20,368 nucleotides of DNA from CBDUQP01 sp965369385 (GCA_965369385.1 CBDUQP010000051.1:1-20368), one strand, 5' to 3'; counted from the stretch's first letter, positions 1-7,524 are shown. Notes: generated by a model from the letters alone, not told the origin. Numbers and translations: made by a program.

Positions 1-108
1 GGCAATTCAGGTGAATTGTTGAGTTTTCGTGACGCAGACGCGCAGGTGAAAGGCCTGCCCGCCGAAGGAGGGCCCGCACGCAGCAGGAATAGCTTTTTCA
101 ACGGGCTG

Positions 109-279
109 CTAGCCAGCGGCCTCATCGACAACGGATGGCAGACTCTCCTTGAGCTGGACCACTTCTCGCTGGAGACGGAGGATTTGCTTTGTCATCTCGA
201 TCAAGGCTGCTTGCATGCGTTCCAGGCTCTCTTCCTGGAATGCCATGTGCTCTTCGATTTTGACGATACGTTCGTTCAT
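109..279 (-). CDS. slyX: SlyX family protein
   Basis: A 56-residue protein with ATG at 279 and TAG at 109-111. AAGGAG lies 7 bases before the start codon, an excellent ribosome binding site that fixes the start. The protein begins MNERIVKIEEHMAFQEESLE and continues as one uninterrupted amphipathic helix rich in Glu, Gln, Leu and Arg, including QILRLQREVVQLKE. This short coiled coil, with the FQEE segment near the N-terminus and the LQRE heptads, is the SlyX pattern; the length is slightly below the usual 65-75 residues. The molecular function of SlyX is not known. It stands alone, with about 250 bases separating it from the AbiE operon. A small perfect hairpin (3-18) lies downstream. An AT-rich stretch at 324-335 could hold its -10 box, but no convincing -35 was found. 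Family assignment rests on pattern recognition. Confidence 0.8.
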   Translation of the reverse strand: MNERIVKIEEHMAFQEESLERMQAALIEMTKQILRLQREVVQLKESLPSVVDEAAG

Positions 280-526
280 ATCTGGTCTCCTTATTGATAT
301 GCACCCGCAACTCCATCAGTAACACTATAATTGTAACGCCAAAAGCCCGCCCTCACCACAAATCTGCCTGCATATATGCATTTATAGCAGCCATATTTGA
401 GTCGCCCACACAAGGCATCATCTCTCCTGTTCATTCAAGAATCTGCTCGCCGCACGTCGTGCGCCGATGAGGGAATCGAAACGCCAATAGCTGACGACAT
501 AACCATCGTATCGCCGGGACAAAATG

Positions 527-1333
527 CTAGCCCCTGAGCAGTGTGAGCAAAGATTCGCGATTCAGCATCGCCAGTTCACTGGGGCGTTCAATGAACGGTT
601 GAACGTCAGCTAGAACGTTCGGCCAATCCAGAGAGTCGATACGCTCGGCAAGCTCCTCCCGCCAAGTGCCCTTGCAAAATGCTTGCCCATCCCAGTTCTG
701 CTGCCGCAGCGCGTTGTTAAGGAAGTCCAGGTTCGGTTCCGGCCAATTTCGATCCGAAAGATACCACTGCAGGTCATAGACATCGCGGCCTTTCGTATGG
801 CCACGCGTCAGGAAAGCATTGAGCTTGCCCGCAAAGAGGGAAGCCTGGTCATAGTGCAGAAGGTTCAACAGCCGATGCCGTCGGACAATGCTTGTGTCCA
901 GCCCCGCAGCTTCGGGCGGATTAGTATCAATCTCCACCTTGATCGAAATATTCTCCGACGCCAAGGGGGACAATCCAACTTCGTACAGCAGGCCAGAACA
1001 CTTCACCATCGCCGACTGAACCGCACCTTTGGGACGGGCCTTGATTTCCACGTTAATGCCTTCACTGGTCAACATCGTCTTGATCCGCTTGAGATAATCG
1101 AGAAGACGAGTATCTGACTCGGTGTGGACCAGCGAAAAATCCAGATCTTCCGAGAAACGCGGCAGACCATACAGGAAACGCAAGGCTGTTCCGCCCACGA
1201 ACGCCCAGTGCTCAAATGCCCCATGAGTCTGAAGAGTCTCAAGAATGCGAGCCTGAAGATACTCTCGCAAAAAACACTTCCCTTCATTGGCGTTGGATGC
1301 TTTGGATACCAGTGTTTGTATTTCATCAATCAC
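527..1333 (-). CDS. AbiEii-type nucleotidyltransferase toxin (type IV toxin-antitoxin)
   Basis: A 268-residue protein of the AbiEii/AbiGii toxin family (DUF1814 nucleotidyltransferase fold). Seen: GGTALRFLYGLPRFSEDLDF at residues 47-66, which supplies the GG motif, the Arg/Ser pair and the D-x-D metal-binding acids (D63, D65). A later segment, around residues 165-190, reads FAGKLNAFLTR followed by GRDVYDLQWYL, the conserved K...R..RD.YDL block. The start is GTG at 1331-1333, with GAGGTG five bases upstream. It overlaps the TGA of the preceding AbiEi gene by four bases (GTGA), so translation is probably coupled. Known of the family: AbiEii proteins transfer nucleotides onto targets such as tRNA acceptor ends, halting growth and giving phage abortive infection. 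All catalytic residues I can place are present, so the toxin looks intact. The actual target is not predictable from the sequence. Confidence 0.88.
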   Translation of the reverse strand: MIDEIQTLVSKASNANEGKCFLREYLQARILETLQTHGAFEHWAFVGGTALRFLYGLPRFSEDLDFSLVHTESDTRLLDYLKRIKTMLTSEGINVEIKARPKGAVQSAMVKCSGLLYEVGLSPLASENISIKVEIDTNPPEAAGLDTSIVRRHRLLNLLHYDQASLFAGKLNAFLTRGHTKGRDVYDLQWYLSDRNWPEPNLDFLNNALRQQNWDGQAFCKGTWREELAERIDSLDWPNVLADVQPFIERPSELAMLNRESLLTLLRG

Positions 1334-1962
1334 AGAGTCACCTCTTCGGCGCTGTCGGCCATGAGTCGTTCAAGATTGTCACATGCCAGCCGCATCTTGG
1401 TCCCACCCATGCGTTCGGCAAAGCATGTCAGCCTTTCGAGATTAACGACTTCCATGTTCTGCAGCCGCAGCTCACGCAAGAAACCCAACTTCTCACCGCC
1501 GGGAGTGAGATAGATCAAATCCAGCAAGGCCTTCTCTGGAGAAGCAATACGCATCTCTATCCCTTCGACAGACTTGACCAATTGGCTTGCCCAGAAACGG
1601 CTGACGGAAACATGACGATAGGAGAATCGCCCCAAAGGAGTTTCGTATTCTCCAGGACGCCCTGTTGTCACACTAGTTGTCTCGGGCACATACTCGGGGA
1701 TCAAACCCCACCATGCGAGAGCTGAATGCAGTGATACATATGAAGGCTTAATGGCATTTGCGATATAGAACGGTTCAGCCTCACACTTGCGATAAGGCTC
1801 TGCCAGAACGTAAAGCCCACGACGAATCTGGAGAACCTTCCCCGCCTTGCACCATCTACTCAACTGCAATCGAATCCGCGATAAGGATTCACCCGCAGCC
1901 AGGAAACCCGTCTCAAAGCAAGGACTCTTACCAACTTTCGAAATGAGTGTCCCATAATTCAT
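1330..1962 (-). CDS. AbiEi-type antitoxin / transcriptional regulator
   Basis: A 210-residue protein encoded directly upstream of the AbiEii-like toxin, in the canonical antitoxin-first order. The N-terminus (about residues 1-60) has the winged-helix look of AbiEi proteins: SLSRIRLQLSRWCKAGKVLQ followed by the wing segment IRRGLYVLAEP. The middle region, with YVSLHSALAWWGLIPE and then RFSYRHVS, matches the AbiEi C-terminal domain, and EKALLDLIYL is typical. Known of the family: AbiEi neutralises AbiEii without forming a stable complex and represses its own promoter through the winged helix. The ATG at 1960-1962 is the first start in frame and has no Shine-Dalgarno, but a consensus-like promoter ends six bases before it, so the mRNA is probably leaderless. 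An imperfect inverted repeat over that promoter is the likely operator. Confidence 0.85.
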   Translation of the reverse strand: MNYGTLISKVGKSPCFETGFLAAGESLSRIRLQLSRWCKAGKVLQIRRGLYVLAEPYRKCEAEPFYIANAIKPSYVSLHSALAWWGLIPEYVPETTSVTTGRPGEYETPLGRFSYRHVSVSRFWASQLVKSVEGIEMRIASPEKALLDLIYLTPGGEKLGFLRELRLQNMEVVNLERLTCFAERMGGTKMRLACDNLERLMADSAEEVTL

Positions 1963-1997
1963 TGCAGTAATATATCATACCAGATAACTTATTGCAA
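1962..1997 (-). promoter_or_regulatory. AbiE operon promoter with overlapping inverted repeat (putative AbiEi operator)
   Basis: Read on the minus strand, TTGCAA (1992-1997) is followed after exactly 17 bases by TATATT (1969-1974), and then ACTGCA leads directly into the ATG of the antitoxin gene. With normal spacing, transcription should begin at or next to the A of the start codon. On the plus strand, ttgcagtaa (1962-1970) and ttattgcaa (1989-1997) form an inverted repeat with one mismatch in nine. Its arms cover the -35 box and the edge of the -10 and start region. AbiEi proteins are known to bind inverted repeats at their own promoters. That this repeat is the operator is inference. Confidence 0.55.
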
Positions 1998-2040
1998 CCA
2001 TTTTGCCGCCAACCATCTTATAAACTGTGGGCCTACGATA

Positions 2041-2077
2041 CGAAAAACCCCTGACGCCATTGCTGGGGCCAGGGGTT
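2041..2077 (-). terminator. Rho-independent terminator after the M29 aminopeptidase gene
   Basis: On the minus strand, AACCCCTG and CAGGGGTT (2046-2077) form an 8-bp stem, extended inside by further G-C pairs, and are followed by a run of five T (2043-2047). It sits about 70 bases downstream of the aminopeptidase stop codon and upstream of the AbiE promoter, so it isolates the two units. Confidence 0.75.
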
Positions 2078-2146
2078 CTGTATATGCGTTCCTTTTCCGG
2101 GCGATGTCTGATCGAGATCGCAAAACGCCCGAAAGTCATCAATAGC

Positions 2147-3247
2147 CTATTTGGCTTTGAAGGATTTTGTGAATTTGCCGTCTTTCTGGAATTCCTTACC
2201 GTTGATGTAGATCGCGCCGCCTTTGCGCAGATCCTTGATCATGTCCCAGTGCAGCGATGAGACGTTCTTACCGCCCGTCTCGGGATAGCTCTTGCCGAGG
2301 GCCAGGTGGATCGTGCCGCCGATCTTCTCATCAAACAGAATGTTCTTGATGAACTTCTGGATCATACGGTTGGTGCCGATGCCCAACTCGCCGAGGCGTT
2401 TGGCACCAGGGTCGCTGTCGAGCATCGTCAGCAGGAATTTCTCGTTCTTTGTGGCCGACGCTTCAACCACCTTGCCCTTGCGGAACTCCAGGCGAACGCC
2501 ATCCACTTCCTTACCGCTCAGGCAGACGGGATAGTCGAATGTGATGTGGCCTTCGGCTGTGTCTTCGACCGGGCCAGTGAACACCTCTCCGCTCGGCATA
2601 TTGTAGACGCCATTGGAGTTAATAAACGTGCGGCCCTTGATGGAGAACTTCAGATCAGTTTCCGGGCCGACGATATGCACATCCTCGGCGCCCTTGAGCG
2701 TGGCGATGAGCTTGTCCTGCATCGCAGAGAGCTTCTTCCACTCGGCTATGGGGTTCTTCTGATCGGCGAAGGTGGTGGCGTAAACGAAGTCCTCGAAATC
2801 CTTCAGCGACATCTCGGCATCCTGCGCGTATGCCTGCGTGGGGAACAGCGACAGGTTCCAGCGCTTGGCCATGATCTGGTTCTTCAGATTGCGTTGGGCC
2901 TTCTGCACGGCCGCCTGTTTCCGAGGATCAACGTTACTCAGTTCGCGAGTGTTTTGCTGCGAGTAGATAGTGATGAAGCAGTCGGCGTGTTTAGCTTCCG
3001 CTCTGGCCAGGGGAGACACATGGGTGAGCTGCTCAGGTTTGGCGAGCCTGTAGAATATTTCGCTGGTTCCCGAAGGTACCATGCGGACGGCCGGTATCGC
3101 ACCGACTCGCAGCACTTCTTCGTATGTCGCGAGGATCAGCGGTTCGGCAGTAGTCCCGCCGGTAATCCTCACTAGATCGCCCTTCTTGGCGCGGACGGAG
3201 TAATTGACAATCACTTTGGCAAGGTTAGCAACACGTGGGTCAGCCAT
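2147..3247 (-). CDS. M29 family aminopeptidase (AmpS/AmpT/PepS type)
   Basis: A 366-residue metallo-aminopeptidase of MEROPS family M29, which removes N-terminal residues from peptides using two metal ions; it should be cytoplasmic because no signal peptide is seen. The expected metal ligands are visible in the C-terminal half: E221 in PSGEVFTGP, E287 in GELGIGTN, H314 in GTIHLALG, and H333 and D335 in SSLHWDMI. The length is somewhat shorter than the 400-410 residues typical of AmpS/PepS. The start is ATG at 3245-3247, with TGGAG seven bases upstream. The gene follows typA on the same strand after 160 bases and is closed by a Rho-independent terminator. The upstream leader contains a degenerate six-base repeat. 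Confidence 0.88.
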   Translation of the reverse strand: MADPRVANLAKVIVNYSVRAKKGDLVRITGGTTAEPLILATYEEVLRVGAIPAVRMVPSGTSEIFYRLAKPEQLTHVSPLARAEAKHADCFITIYSQQNTRELSNVDPRKQAAVQKAQRNLKNQIMAKRWNLSLFPTQAYAQDAEMSLKDFEDFVYATTFADQKNPIAEWKKLSAMQDKLIATLKGAEDVHIVGPETDLKFSIKGRTFINSNGVYNMPSGEVFTGPVEDTAEGHITFDYPVCLSGKEVDGVRLEFRKGKVVEASATKNEKFLLTMLDSDPGAKRLGELGIGTNRMIQKFIKNILFDEKIGGTIHLALGKSYPETGGKNVSSLHWDMIKDLRKGGAIYINGKEFQKDGKFTKSFKAK

Positions 3248-3270
3248 TTTGTTCTCCAGAATCTTTCTAC

Positions 3271-3312
3271 ATTCACATTCGCATTTGCACTGGCATGTGC
3301 ATTCGAATTCAT
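3271..3312. repeat. Degenerate hexanucleotide tandem repeat
   Basis: Seven successive six-base units can be read: attcac, attcgc, atttgc, actggc, atgtgc, attcga, attcat. They lie 24-65 bases upstream of the aminopeptidase start codon, in its probable leader. The units match only partly, so this is low-complexity DNA and no function is claimed. Confidence 0.5.
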
Positions 3313-3407
3313 TTCAGCTCCGAACAAGTCGATCAGAACATTGTACATTTCATATCGGCCGACACCACACGTATGCGAGATATATTCCTGAGACTATGCG
3401 GAAGCGA

Positions 3408-5252
3408 CTATTTGGCTGTAACCCGCTTTCTGATGTGGCGTCGCCTGTCGCCCTCGTTCAGCAATCGCTTGCGAAGCCGCACGAATTGCGGGGTCAGCTC
3501 CACCAGTTCATCCTGCTCGATATACTCCAGAGCACCTTCCAGCGTGAACAGCCGCGGGGCTTTCAGCGTGACGGTGGCTTCCTTGTTGGCTGAACGCACA
3601 TTGGTGAGGTTCTTCTTCCTCACAACGTTCACCGGAATATCGCCTTCCTTGCAATGCTCGCCAACTACCTGACCCTCATAAACCTGATGGCCTGGCGCAA
3701 CGAACATTAGCCCACGCTCTGCCAGTTGGTCCAAAGCGTACCCGGTCACCTGGCCGGTTTCCGTGGCGATCATCGCACCGTTGACGCGTCCGCCGATAGG
3801 CCCACGCATGCTCTCGTATTTCTCGAAACGGTGATGCATGATAGCCTGGCCCTGGGTGGCGGTCAGCAGACGGCTTCGCACACCGATCAGCCCGCGAGCA
3901 GGAACAGTGAACTCCAGCAGTGTGCGACCCTGAACGTTTTCCATCTTCAACAATTCCGCACGGCGGTCGCCCAGAAGTTGCATCACGTTGCCCACACATT
4001 CTGTCGGCGAATCCACAACGAGGTGCTCGATGGGCTCCAGCTTCTGGTTGCCTTCTTTGTGGTAGATAACCTCCGGCTTGCCGATGGTCAGCTCAAATCC
4101 TTCACGTCTCATATTCTCCAGCAGGATGCCGAGGTGCAGCAATCCTCGCCCGGAGACCACGAACTCGTCGCCACGATCGTCCACTCGCAACGCCACGTTG
4201 GATTGCAGTTCACGTTCAAGACGTTCTTTGAGCTGCCGATTGGTAACAAACTTGCCGTCCTGACCGACAAACGGACCGTCATTAATACGGAATGTCATAT
4301 GAAGCGTTGGCTCGTCAACGCTGATTGGCGGCATGGCCTGTGGGTTCTCAATATCAGTTATGGTATCGCCGATATCCGTCTGCCCCAGACCGACCACTGC
4401 GAACAGGTCGCCCACGTCAACATGGTCAACCTCCATGCGGCCAAGACCGTTGAAGCAGAACAATTGGCTGATCTTCGCTGAACGCTGCTCGCCCTCGCGA
4501 TTGATAACAGCGATGTTTTCACCAACGCGGAGCGTGCCGGCGAACACCCTGCCAATACCGATTCGTCCCACGTACTCGCTGTAGTCCAACGTGGTGATGA
4601 GTGCCTGGAGCGGAGCATCTCCGTCAAAATCGGCCACGGGAATATGCTTGATGATCGCATCGAAAAGACAGTGGACATCGCCCTTGTTGTCGGCCGGTGC
4701 ATCATCCGGATCGAGGACCGCCCAACCGTCACGCCCCGAGGCGTATACCACGGGAAACTCCAGCGCGTGATCGTCAGCACCAAGGTCAATGAGCAGGCTG
4801 AACACTTCGTCCACCACACCGTGCGGCCGCGCGTCGGTTCGGTCCATCTTGTTGACCACCACAACCGGCATCAGTCCGGCTTCGAGAGCCTTCTTGAGCA
4901 CGTATCGCGTCTGGGGCATGACGCCTTCGAACGCGTCAACCAGTATCAGCACGCCATCGGCCATCATGAGCACCCGCTGCACTTCTCCGCTGAAATCGGC
5001 GTGACCGGGGGTATCAACGATATTGATGTGGAACGAATTGCCTTCTTTGTCGGTGTATTCGATCGCGCAGTTCTTGGCAAGGATGGTGATCCCGCGTTCA
5101 CGTTCAATGGGATTCGAATCAAGAATGCAATCGCCGGTCAGTTCACCATCGCGGAATTGCCCGCTCTGGCGCAACAATTGGTCAACGAGCGTGGTTTTGC
5201 CGTGGTCTACGTGTGCGATAATAGCAACGTTTCGTATGTCGGTTCGCTTCAT
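3408..5252 (-). CDS. typA: Translational GTPase TypA/BipA
   Basis: A 614-residue GTPase of the EF-G/LepA-like superfamily, matching the usual BipA length. Seen at the N-terminus: G1 AHVDHGKT (13-20), G2 RERGIT (51-56), G3 DTPGH (80-84) and G4 NKMD (134-137), then a G5-like YASGRDG. The later part has the BipA-specific segments GRGLLHLGILLENMRREGFE and GRVNGAMIATETG. Known of the family: BipA binds the ribosome near the A site and helps late 50S assembly, especially at low temperature or under stress. It acts in the cytoplasm. The ATG at 5250-5252 starts the conserved N-terminus, so there is little doubt about it, although the ribosome binding site (AAGAG) is modest. No terminator was recognised in the 160 bases before the aminopeptidase gene, so the two may be partly co-transcribed. 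Confidence 0.95.
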   Translation of the reverse strand: MKRTDIRNVAIIAHVDHGKTTLVDQLLRQSGQFRDGELTGDCILDSNPIERERGITILAKNCAIEYTDKEGNSFHINIVDTPGHADFSGEVQRVLMMADGVLILVDAFEGVMPQTRYVLKKALEAGLMPVVVVNKMDRTDARPHGVVDEVFSLLIDLGADDHALEFPVVYASGRDGWAVLDPDDAPADNKGDVHCLFDAIIKHIPVADFDGDAPLQALITTLDYSEYVGRIGIGRVFAGTLRVGENIAVINREGEQRSAKISQLFCFNGLGRMEVDHVDVGDLFAVVGLGQTDIGDTITDIENPQAMPPISVDEPTLHMTFRINDGPFVGQDGKFVTNRQLKERLERELQSNVALRVDDRGDEFVVSGRGLLHLGILLENMRREGFELTIGKPEVIYHKEGNQKLEPIEHLVVDSPTECVGNVMQLLGDRRAELLKMENVQGRTLLEFTVPARGLIGVRSRLLTATQGQAIMHHRFEKYESMRGPIGGRVNGAMIATETGQVTGYALDQLAERGLMFVAPGHQVYEGQVVGEHCKEGDIPVNVVRKKNLTNVRSANKEATVTLKAPRLFTLEGALEYIEQDELVELTPQFVRLRKRLLNEGDRRRHIRKRVTAK

Positions 5253-5654
5253 GATGCTCTTGGGGTCTTCTTTGGGGTCTTCGGGGACAACTGCCGTCTA
5301 CCGGGAATGCAATCCCGGCGCAATCGCAATAGCGACAGTGGCGAATAAGGAATGATTCGTACGATCAGAATCGCTGGTGTGTGATGCTACCCAATTGGCC
5401 AGCAGACGGCGCGCATGGCCCGCAGTGTCCGCGAAAACGCGAAACGGAAGGTGCCTGCACACGTATTGTCTGTTAGCTTGAGCAACATGAGGAGCAGAAG
5501 GTACAGGCAAAATGCGTTTATGTCAACGAAAAATCCGTATCTTCCAAGTTTACAAACAGATATGGCCAGCCAGCGAAAATAGCCCCTGATTTGGCGAAAA
5601 CGCGGCCTTTTCCGGACCCGCGATTCCCTAAAACGTGGACCGGCCCGAGCGTCT

Positions 5655-5708
5655 TACCGTAAAAACGGGGACTGTACCGATGTTGGGACTGTCCCCGTTT
5701 TTGCGGTA
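5655..5708. repeat. REP-like palindrome, ggggac family, copy 1
   Basis: Plus-strand arms begin taccgtaaaaacggggac and end with the near-perfect complement gtccccgtttttgcggta, one mismatch in 18, with a short spacer holding tgtacc and gggact. It lies 114 bases beyond the stop codon of the downstream FKBP gene. A second member of the same family follows 32 bases away. Such paired palindromes resemble REP elements mobilised by RAYT (REP-associated tyrosine) transposases. No RAYT gene is in the window. Confidence 0.65.
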
Positions 5709-5740
5709 GATAGCGTATGCTGCGACCGATAGCGCACAAC

Positions 5741-5786
5741 GCGAAAGTGGGGACAGTCCCAGAATCGGGACCGTCCCCATTTTCGC
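5741..5786. repeat. REP-like palindrome, ggggac family, copy 2
   Basis: Arms cgaaagtggggacagtccc and gggaccgtccccattttcg pair with two mismatches (both G-T wobble if transcribed) around a six-base loop, agaatc. The core ggggac-gtcccc is shared with copy 1. It starts 36 bases past the stop codon of the FKBP gene at 5822 and may also act as a transcription terminator or mRNA 3' stabiliser. That role is inference. Confidence 0.65.
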
Positions 5787-5821
5787 TCGAAAACATCATA
5801 CTCAATCCAAATCTATAGCAA

Positions 5822-6220
5822 TCAGACGATCGCGATAAGCTCAACATCGAAAATGAGCGTCGCGTTCGGGCCGATCACGCCACCTGCGCCGCGCGGGCCG
5901 TAAGCCAGCTCGGGCGGGATGAACAGCTTCCACTTGGCACCTTCGCCCATGAGCTGCAGGGCTTCGACCCATCCCTGGATAACGCCATTGACGGGGAACT
6001 GGGCAGGCTCACCGCGATCGTAACTGCTGTCGAACTTCTCGCCATCGATCAGCGTTCCGCAGTAATGCACCTTCACGGTGTCAGTGGCGGCAGGTGAGTC
6101 GCCGGTGCCTTCTTCGATCACTGTGTACTGCAGGCCGCTTTCGGTAACCTGCACACCTTCTTCTTCTGCGTTGGCTTCAAGGAACGCTTGTCCCTTCGCC
6201 AGATTCACTTCACCTTGCAT
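5822..6220 (-). CDS. FKBP-type peptidyl-prolyl cis-trans isomerase (cytoplasmic, single domain)
   Basis: A 132-residue protein: a short N-terminal helix (NLAKGQAFLEANAEEEGV) joined to one full FKBP domain. It should catalyse cis-trans isomerisation of X-Pro bonds during protein folding. Characteristic segments are SGLQY, VKVHYCGTLIDGEKFDSSY, GVIQGWVEALQLM, PPELAYGPRGAGG and IFDVELI. No signal peptide is visible, so it should act in the cytoplasm. The ATG at 6218-6220 has AAAGG about ten bases upstream. The gene begins 11 bases after the stop codon of a paralogous exported FKBP, so the pair is almost certainly co-transcribed. The two domains are clearly alike, which points to an old tandem duplication in which this copy kept only the linker helix and catalytic domain. 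Confidence 0.9.
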   Translation of the reverse strand: MQGEVNLAKGQAFLEANAEEEGVQVTESGLQYTVIEEGTGDSPAATDTVKVHYCGTLIDGEKFDSSYDRGEPAQFPVNGVIQGWVEALQLMGEGAKWKLFIPPELAYGPRGAGGVIGPNATLIFDVELIAIV

Positions 6221-6231
6221 ATCAGGCCTTT

Positions 6232-7122
6232 CTATTTCTTGGGTTCGGCGGGTGCGGGTGCGGCGGGTGCGGCAGCTTCCTTGGCTTCGGGGGCCGCAGG
6301 CTTGACAATCTCCAGCAGTTCAACGTCGAACATGAGTGTCGCGTTGGGGCCGATAGCGCCACCTGCGCCGCGCGGGCCATAGGCCAGTTCCGACGGAATG
6401 ACCAGTTGCCACTTGGCACCTGTCTTCATCAACTGGAGCGCCTCGGTCCAACCCTGGATAACGCCGGTTACGGGGAACTCAGCGGGCTGGCCGCGTTTGT
6501 AGGAGCTGTCGAACACTTCTCCGTCGACCAGCGTGCCACGATAATGCACTTTCACCGTGTCGGTAGCTTTGGGAATGGCGCCGGTACCGGCCCGGATAAT
6601 CTTGTACTGCAGGCCGCTCTTGGTGATCTGTATGCCTTCTTTGGCCTTGTTGGCATCCAGATACGCCTTGTTCGTGACAATCCAGGTATCTGCTTTCTTC
6701 TTGGCCTTGGCCTTCAGCATAGCATCAAACTTCGCCATCACAATCCCCACTTCGGCTTGGGACATCTTCGGCTTGCTGCCGACTATCGAACATTGAAACC
6801 CCTCGACAAACGACGTCTCGTCGACGTCGACCCCGCCCTGCTTCAGCTGCATTCCCATGAACATTCCCAAGCAGTAGGAATACTGCGTCTTGAACGACTC
6901 GACCTTCTTCACCACGGGCTTGTCAGTTGCCTTGGCAACCTTGGCAACCACTGGGGCCTTTACCACAACCTAGACGGCAGGCTTGGTATCTGAAGCCTTC
7001 TCGACAACTGGGGCCTTTACCGCAACCTTGACGGCAGGCTTGGTATCTGAAGCCTTCTCGACCGCAATCACGGACGCGCACAACAGACCAATAACCGCTA
7101 CGCACACTAGTGCTTTCTTCAT
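6232..7122 (-). CDS. Exported Mip/FkpA-like FKBP isomerase, interrupted by an in-frame TAG
   Basis: Read from ATG at 7120-7122, the frame gives a signal peptide (MKKALVCVAVIGLLCASVIA), then a Lys/Ala/Val-rich linker made of a repeated 19-residue unit, then an amber codon TAG at 6970-6972. The same frame continues without a break through a Mip/FkpA-like N-terminal helical domain, a full FKBP domain (SGLQYKIIRAGTG, VKVHYRGTLVDGEVFDSSY, SELAYGPRGAGG) and an Ala/Pro-rich tail. Read through, the product is 296 residues. In the neighbouring repeat unit the corresponding codon is AAG (Lys), so a single A-to-T change made the stop. The intact downstream part could start at GTG 6964-6966, but it has no ribosome binding site and would lack the export signal. 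It may be a recent nonsense mutation, a strain polymorphism, a sequencing error or read-through. The isomerase domain itself looks functional. Confidence 0.75.
6951..7062. repeat. 57-bp tandem direct repeat inside the FKBP linker
   Basis: The stretch 6951-7005 repeats almost exactly at 7008-7062, offset 57 bases (19 codons). It encodes EKASDTKPAV followed by K(or stop)V-V/A-VKAPVV. Differences between units are few, and one of them creates the amber codon at 6970-6972. Such repeats can expand or contract by slippage. Confidence 0.8.
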
Positions 7123-7152
7123 GGAACTTTCCCGGCGTATTCGCCACATAGC

Positions 7153-7178
7153 AAAAGAAAAGGGCTCACCTGGAGCCC
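7153..7178 (-). terminator. Rho-independent terminator upstream of the exported FKBP gene
   Basis: On the minus strand, GGGCTC-CAGGT-GAGCCC forms a perfect six-pair stem followed by TTTTCTTTT. It lies between the PEP-CTERM remnant (ending 7323) and the FKBP start (7122), so it would end transcripts arriving from upstream and separate the FKBP pair as its own unit. The hairpin leaves only about 30 bases of leader for the FKBP gene, so the FKBP promoter may overlap it. Confidence 0.6.
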
Positions 7179-7322
7179 ACCGTCAGGCATGGTAAGAAAT
7201 TCCGCTCTCGGGAGCAAGTCAAACTCGCCGGCTCCGCTCCCACACAGGAACCGGCACGCACGCAACCGCCAGGACGCCCAGGCACAAAGAACGCCGGCAG
7301 ACACAAGCCTACCGGCGCCTCA

Positions 7323-7524
7323 TTAAAACATTGCACCCAACGCCTTTATACAGCATGAAGCTAGGTTCTTCCTGCGGCGAAGCAGACCCAGGCCGCCTGG
7401 AGTTAAAAGCAATAAGTGAACACGGTTCTGGAACGATGGTCGAACTTCCCGCCTATGACGCCGAGCCGCACAGCAGCATCGTCAGGACGAATACATGCAC
7501 GATAATCGGTCGATATGATTTCAC
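7323..7524 (-). pseudogene. Remnant of a PEP-CTERM secreted protein
   Basis: From GTG at 7522-7524, preceded by GGAG eight bases upstream, the frame reads a signal-peptide-like sequence, VKSYRPIIVHVFVLTMLLCG then SAS, and stops at TAG 7453-7455. The same frame then continues AGSSTIVPEPCSLIAF; VPEP (7423-7434) is the hallmark of the PEP-CTERM sorting signal. One frame over, the next bases encode TPGGLGLLRRRKN (RRRK at 7368-7379), which is the glycine/leucine and basic end expected of that signal, and the frame closes at TAA 7323-7325. Signal peptide and sorting tail are adjacent and the mature domain is missing. One stop codon and one frameshift separate the parts. PEP-CTERM proteins are exported, then processed by exosortase; no exosortase is in this window. 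The reading is inference from motif order. Confidence 0.5.

Larger units (their letters stand above)
5253..5821. other. Intergenic region with REP-like palindromes, no gene seen
   Basis: 569 bases between the start of typA and the end of the first FKBP gene. It holds the two REP-like palindromes listed separately and a short perfect inverted repeat with arms ccggga/tcccgg at 5301-5318, in the typA leader. The leader also has a short direct repeat of ggggtcttc just before the start. Open frames here run through the palindromes and have no protein character. No confident promoter was found. Confidence 0.5.

Noticed and set aside
16..297. 93-codon plus-strand frame over slyX
   Set aside because: It is the antisense shadow of slyX, which has a clear ribosome binding site and family pattern.
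5518..5847. 109-codon minus-strand frame beyond the cytoplasmic FKBP gene
   Set aside because: It runs through both palindromes, overlaps the end of the FKBP gene, and lacks a ribosome binding site.
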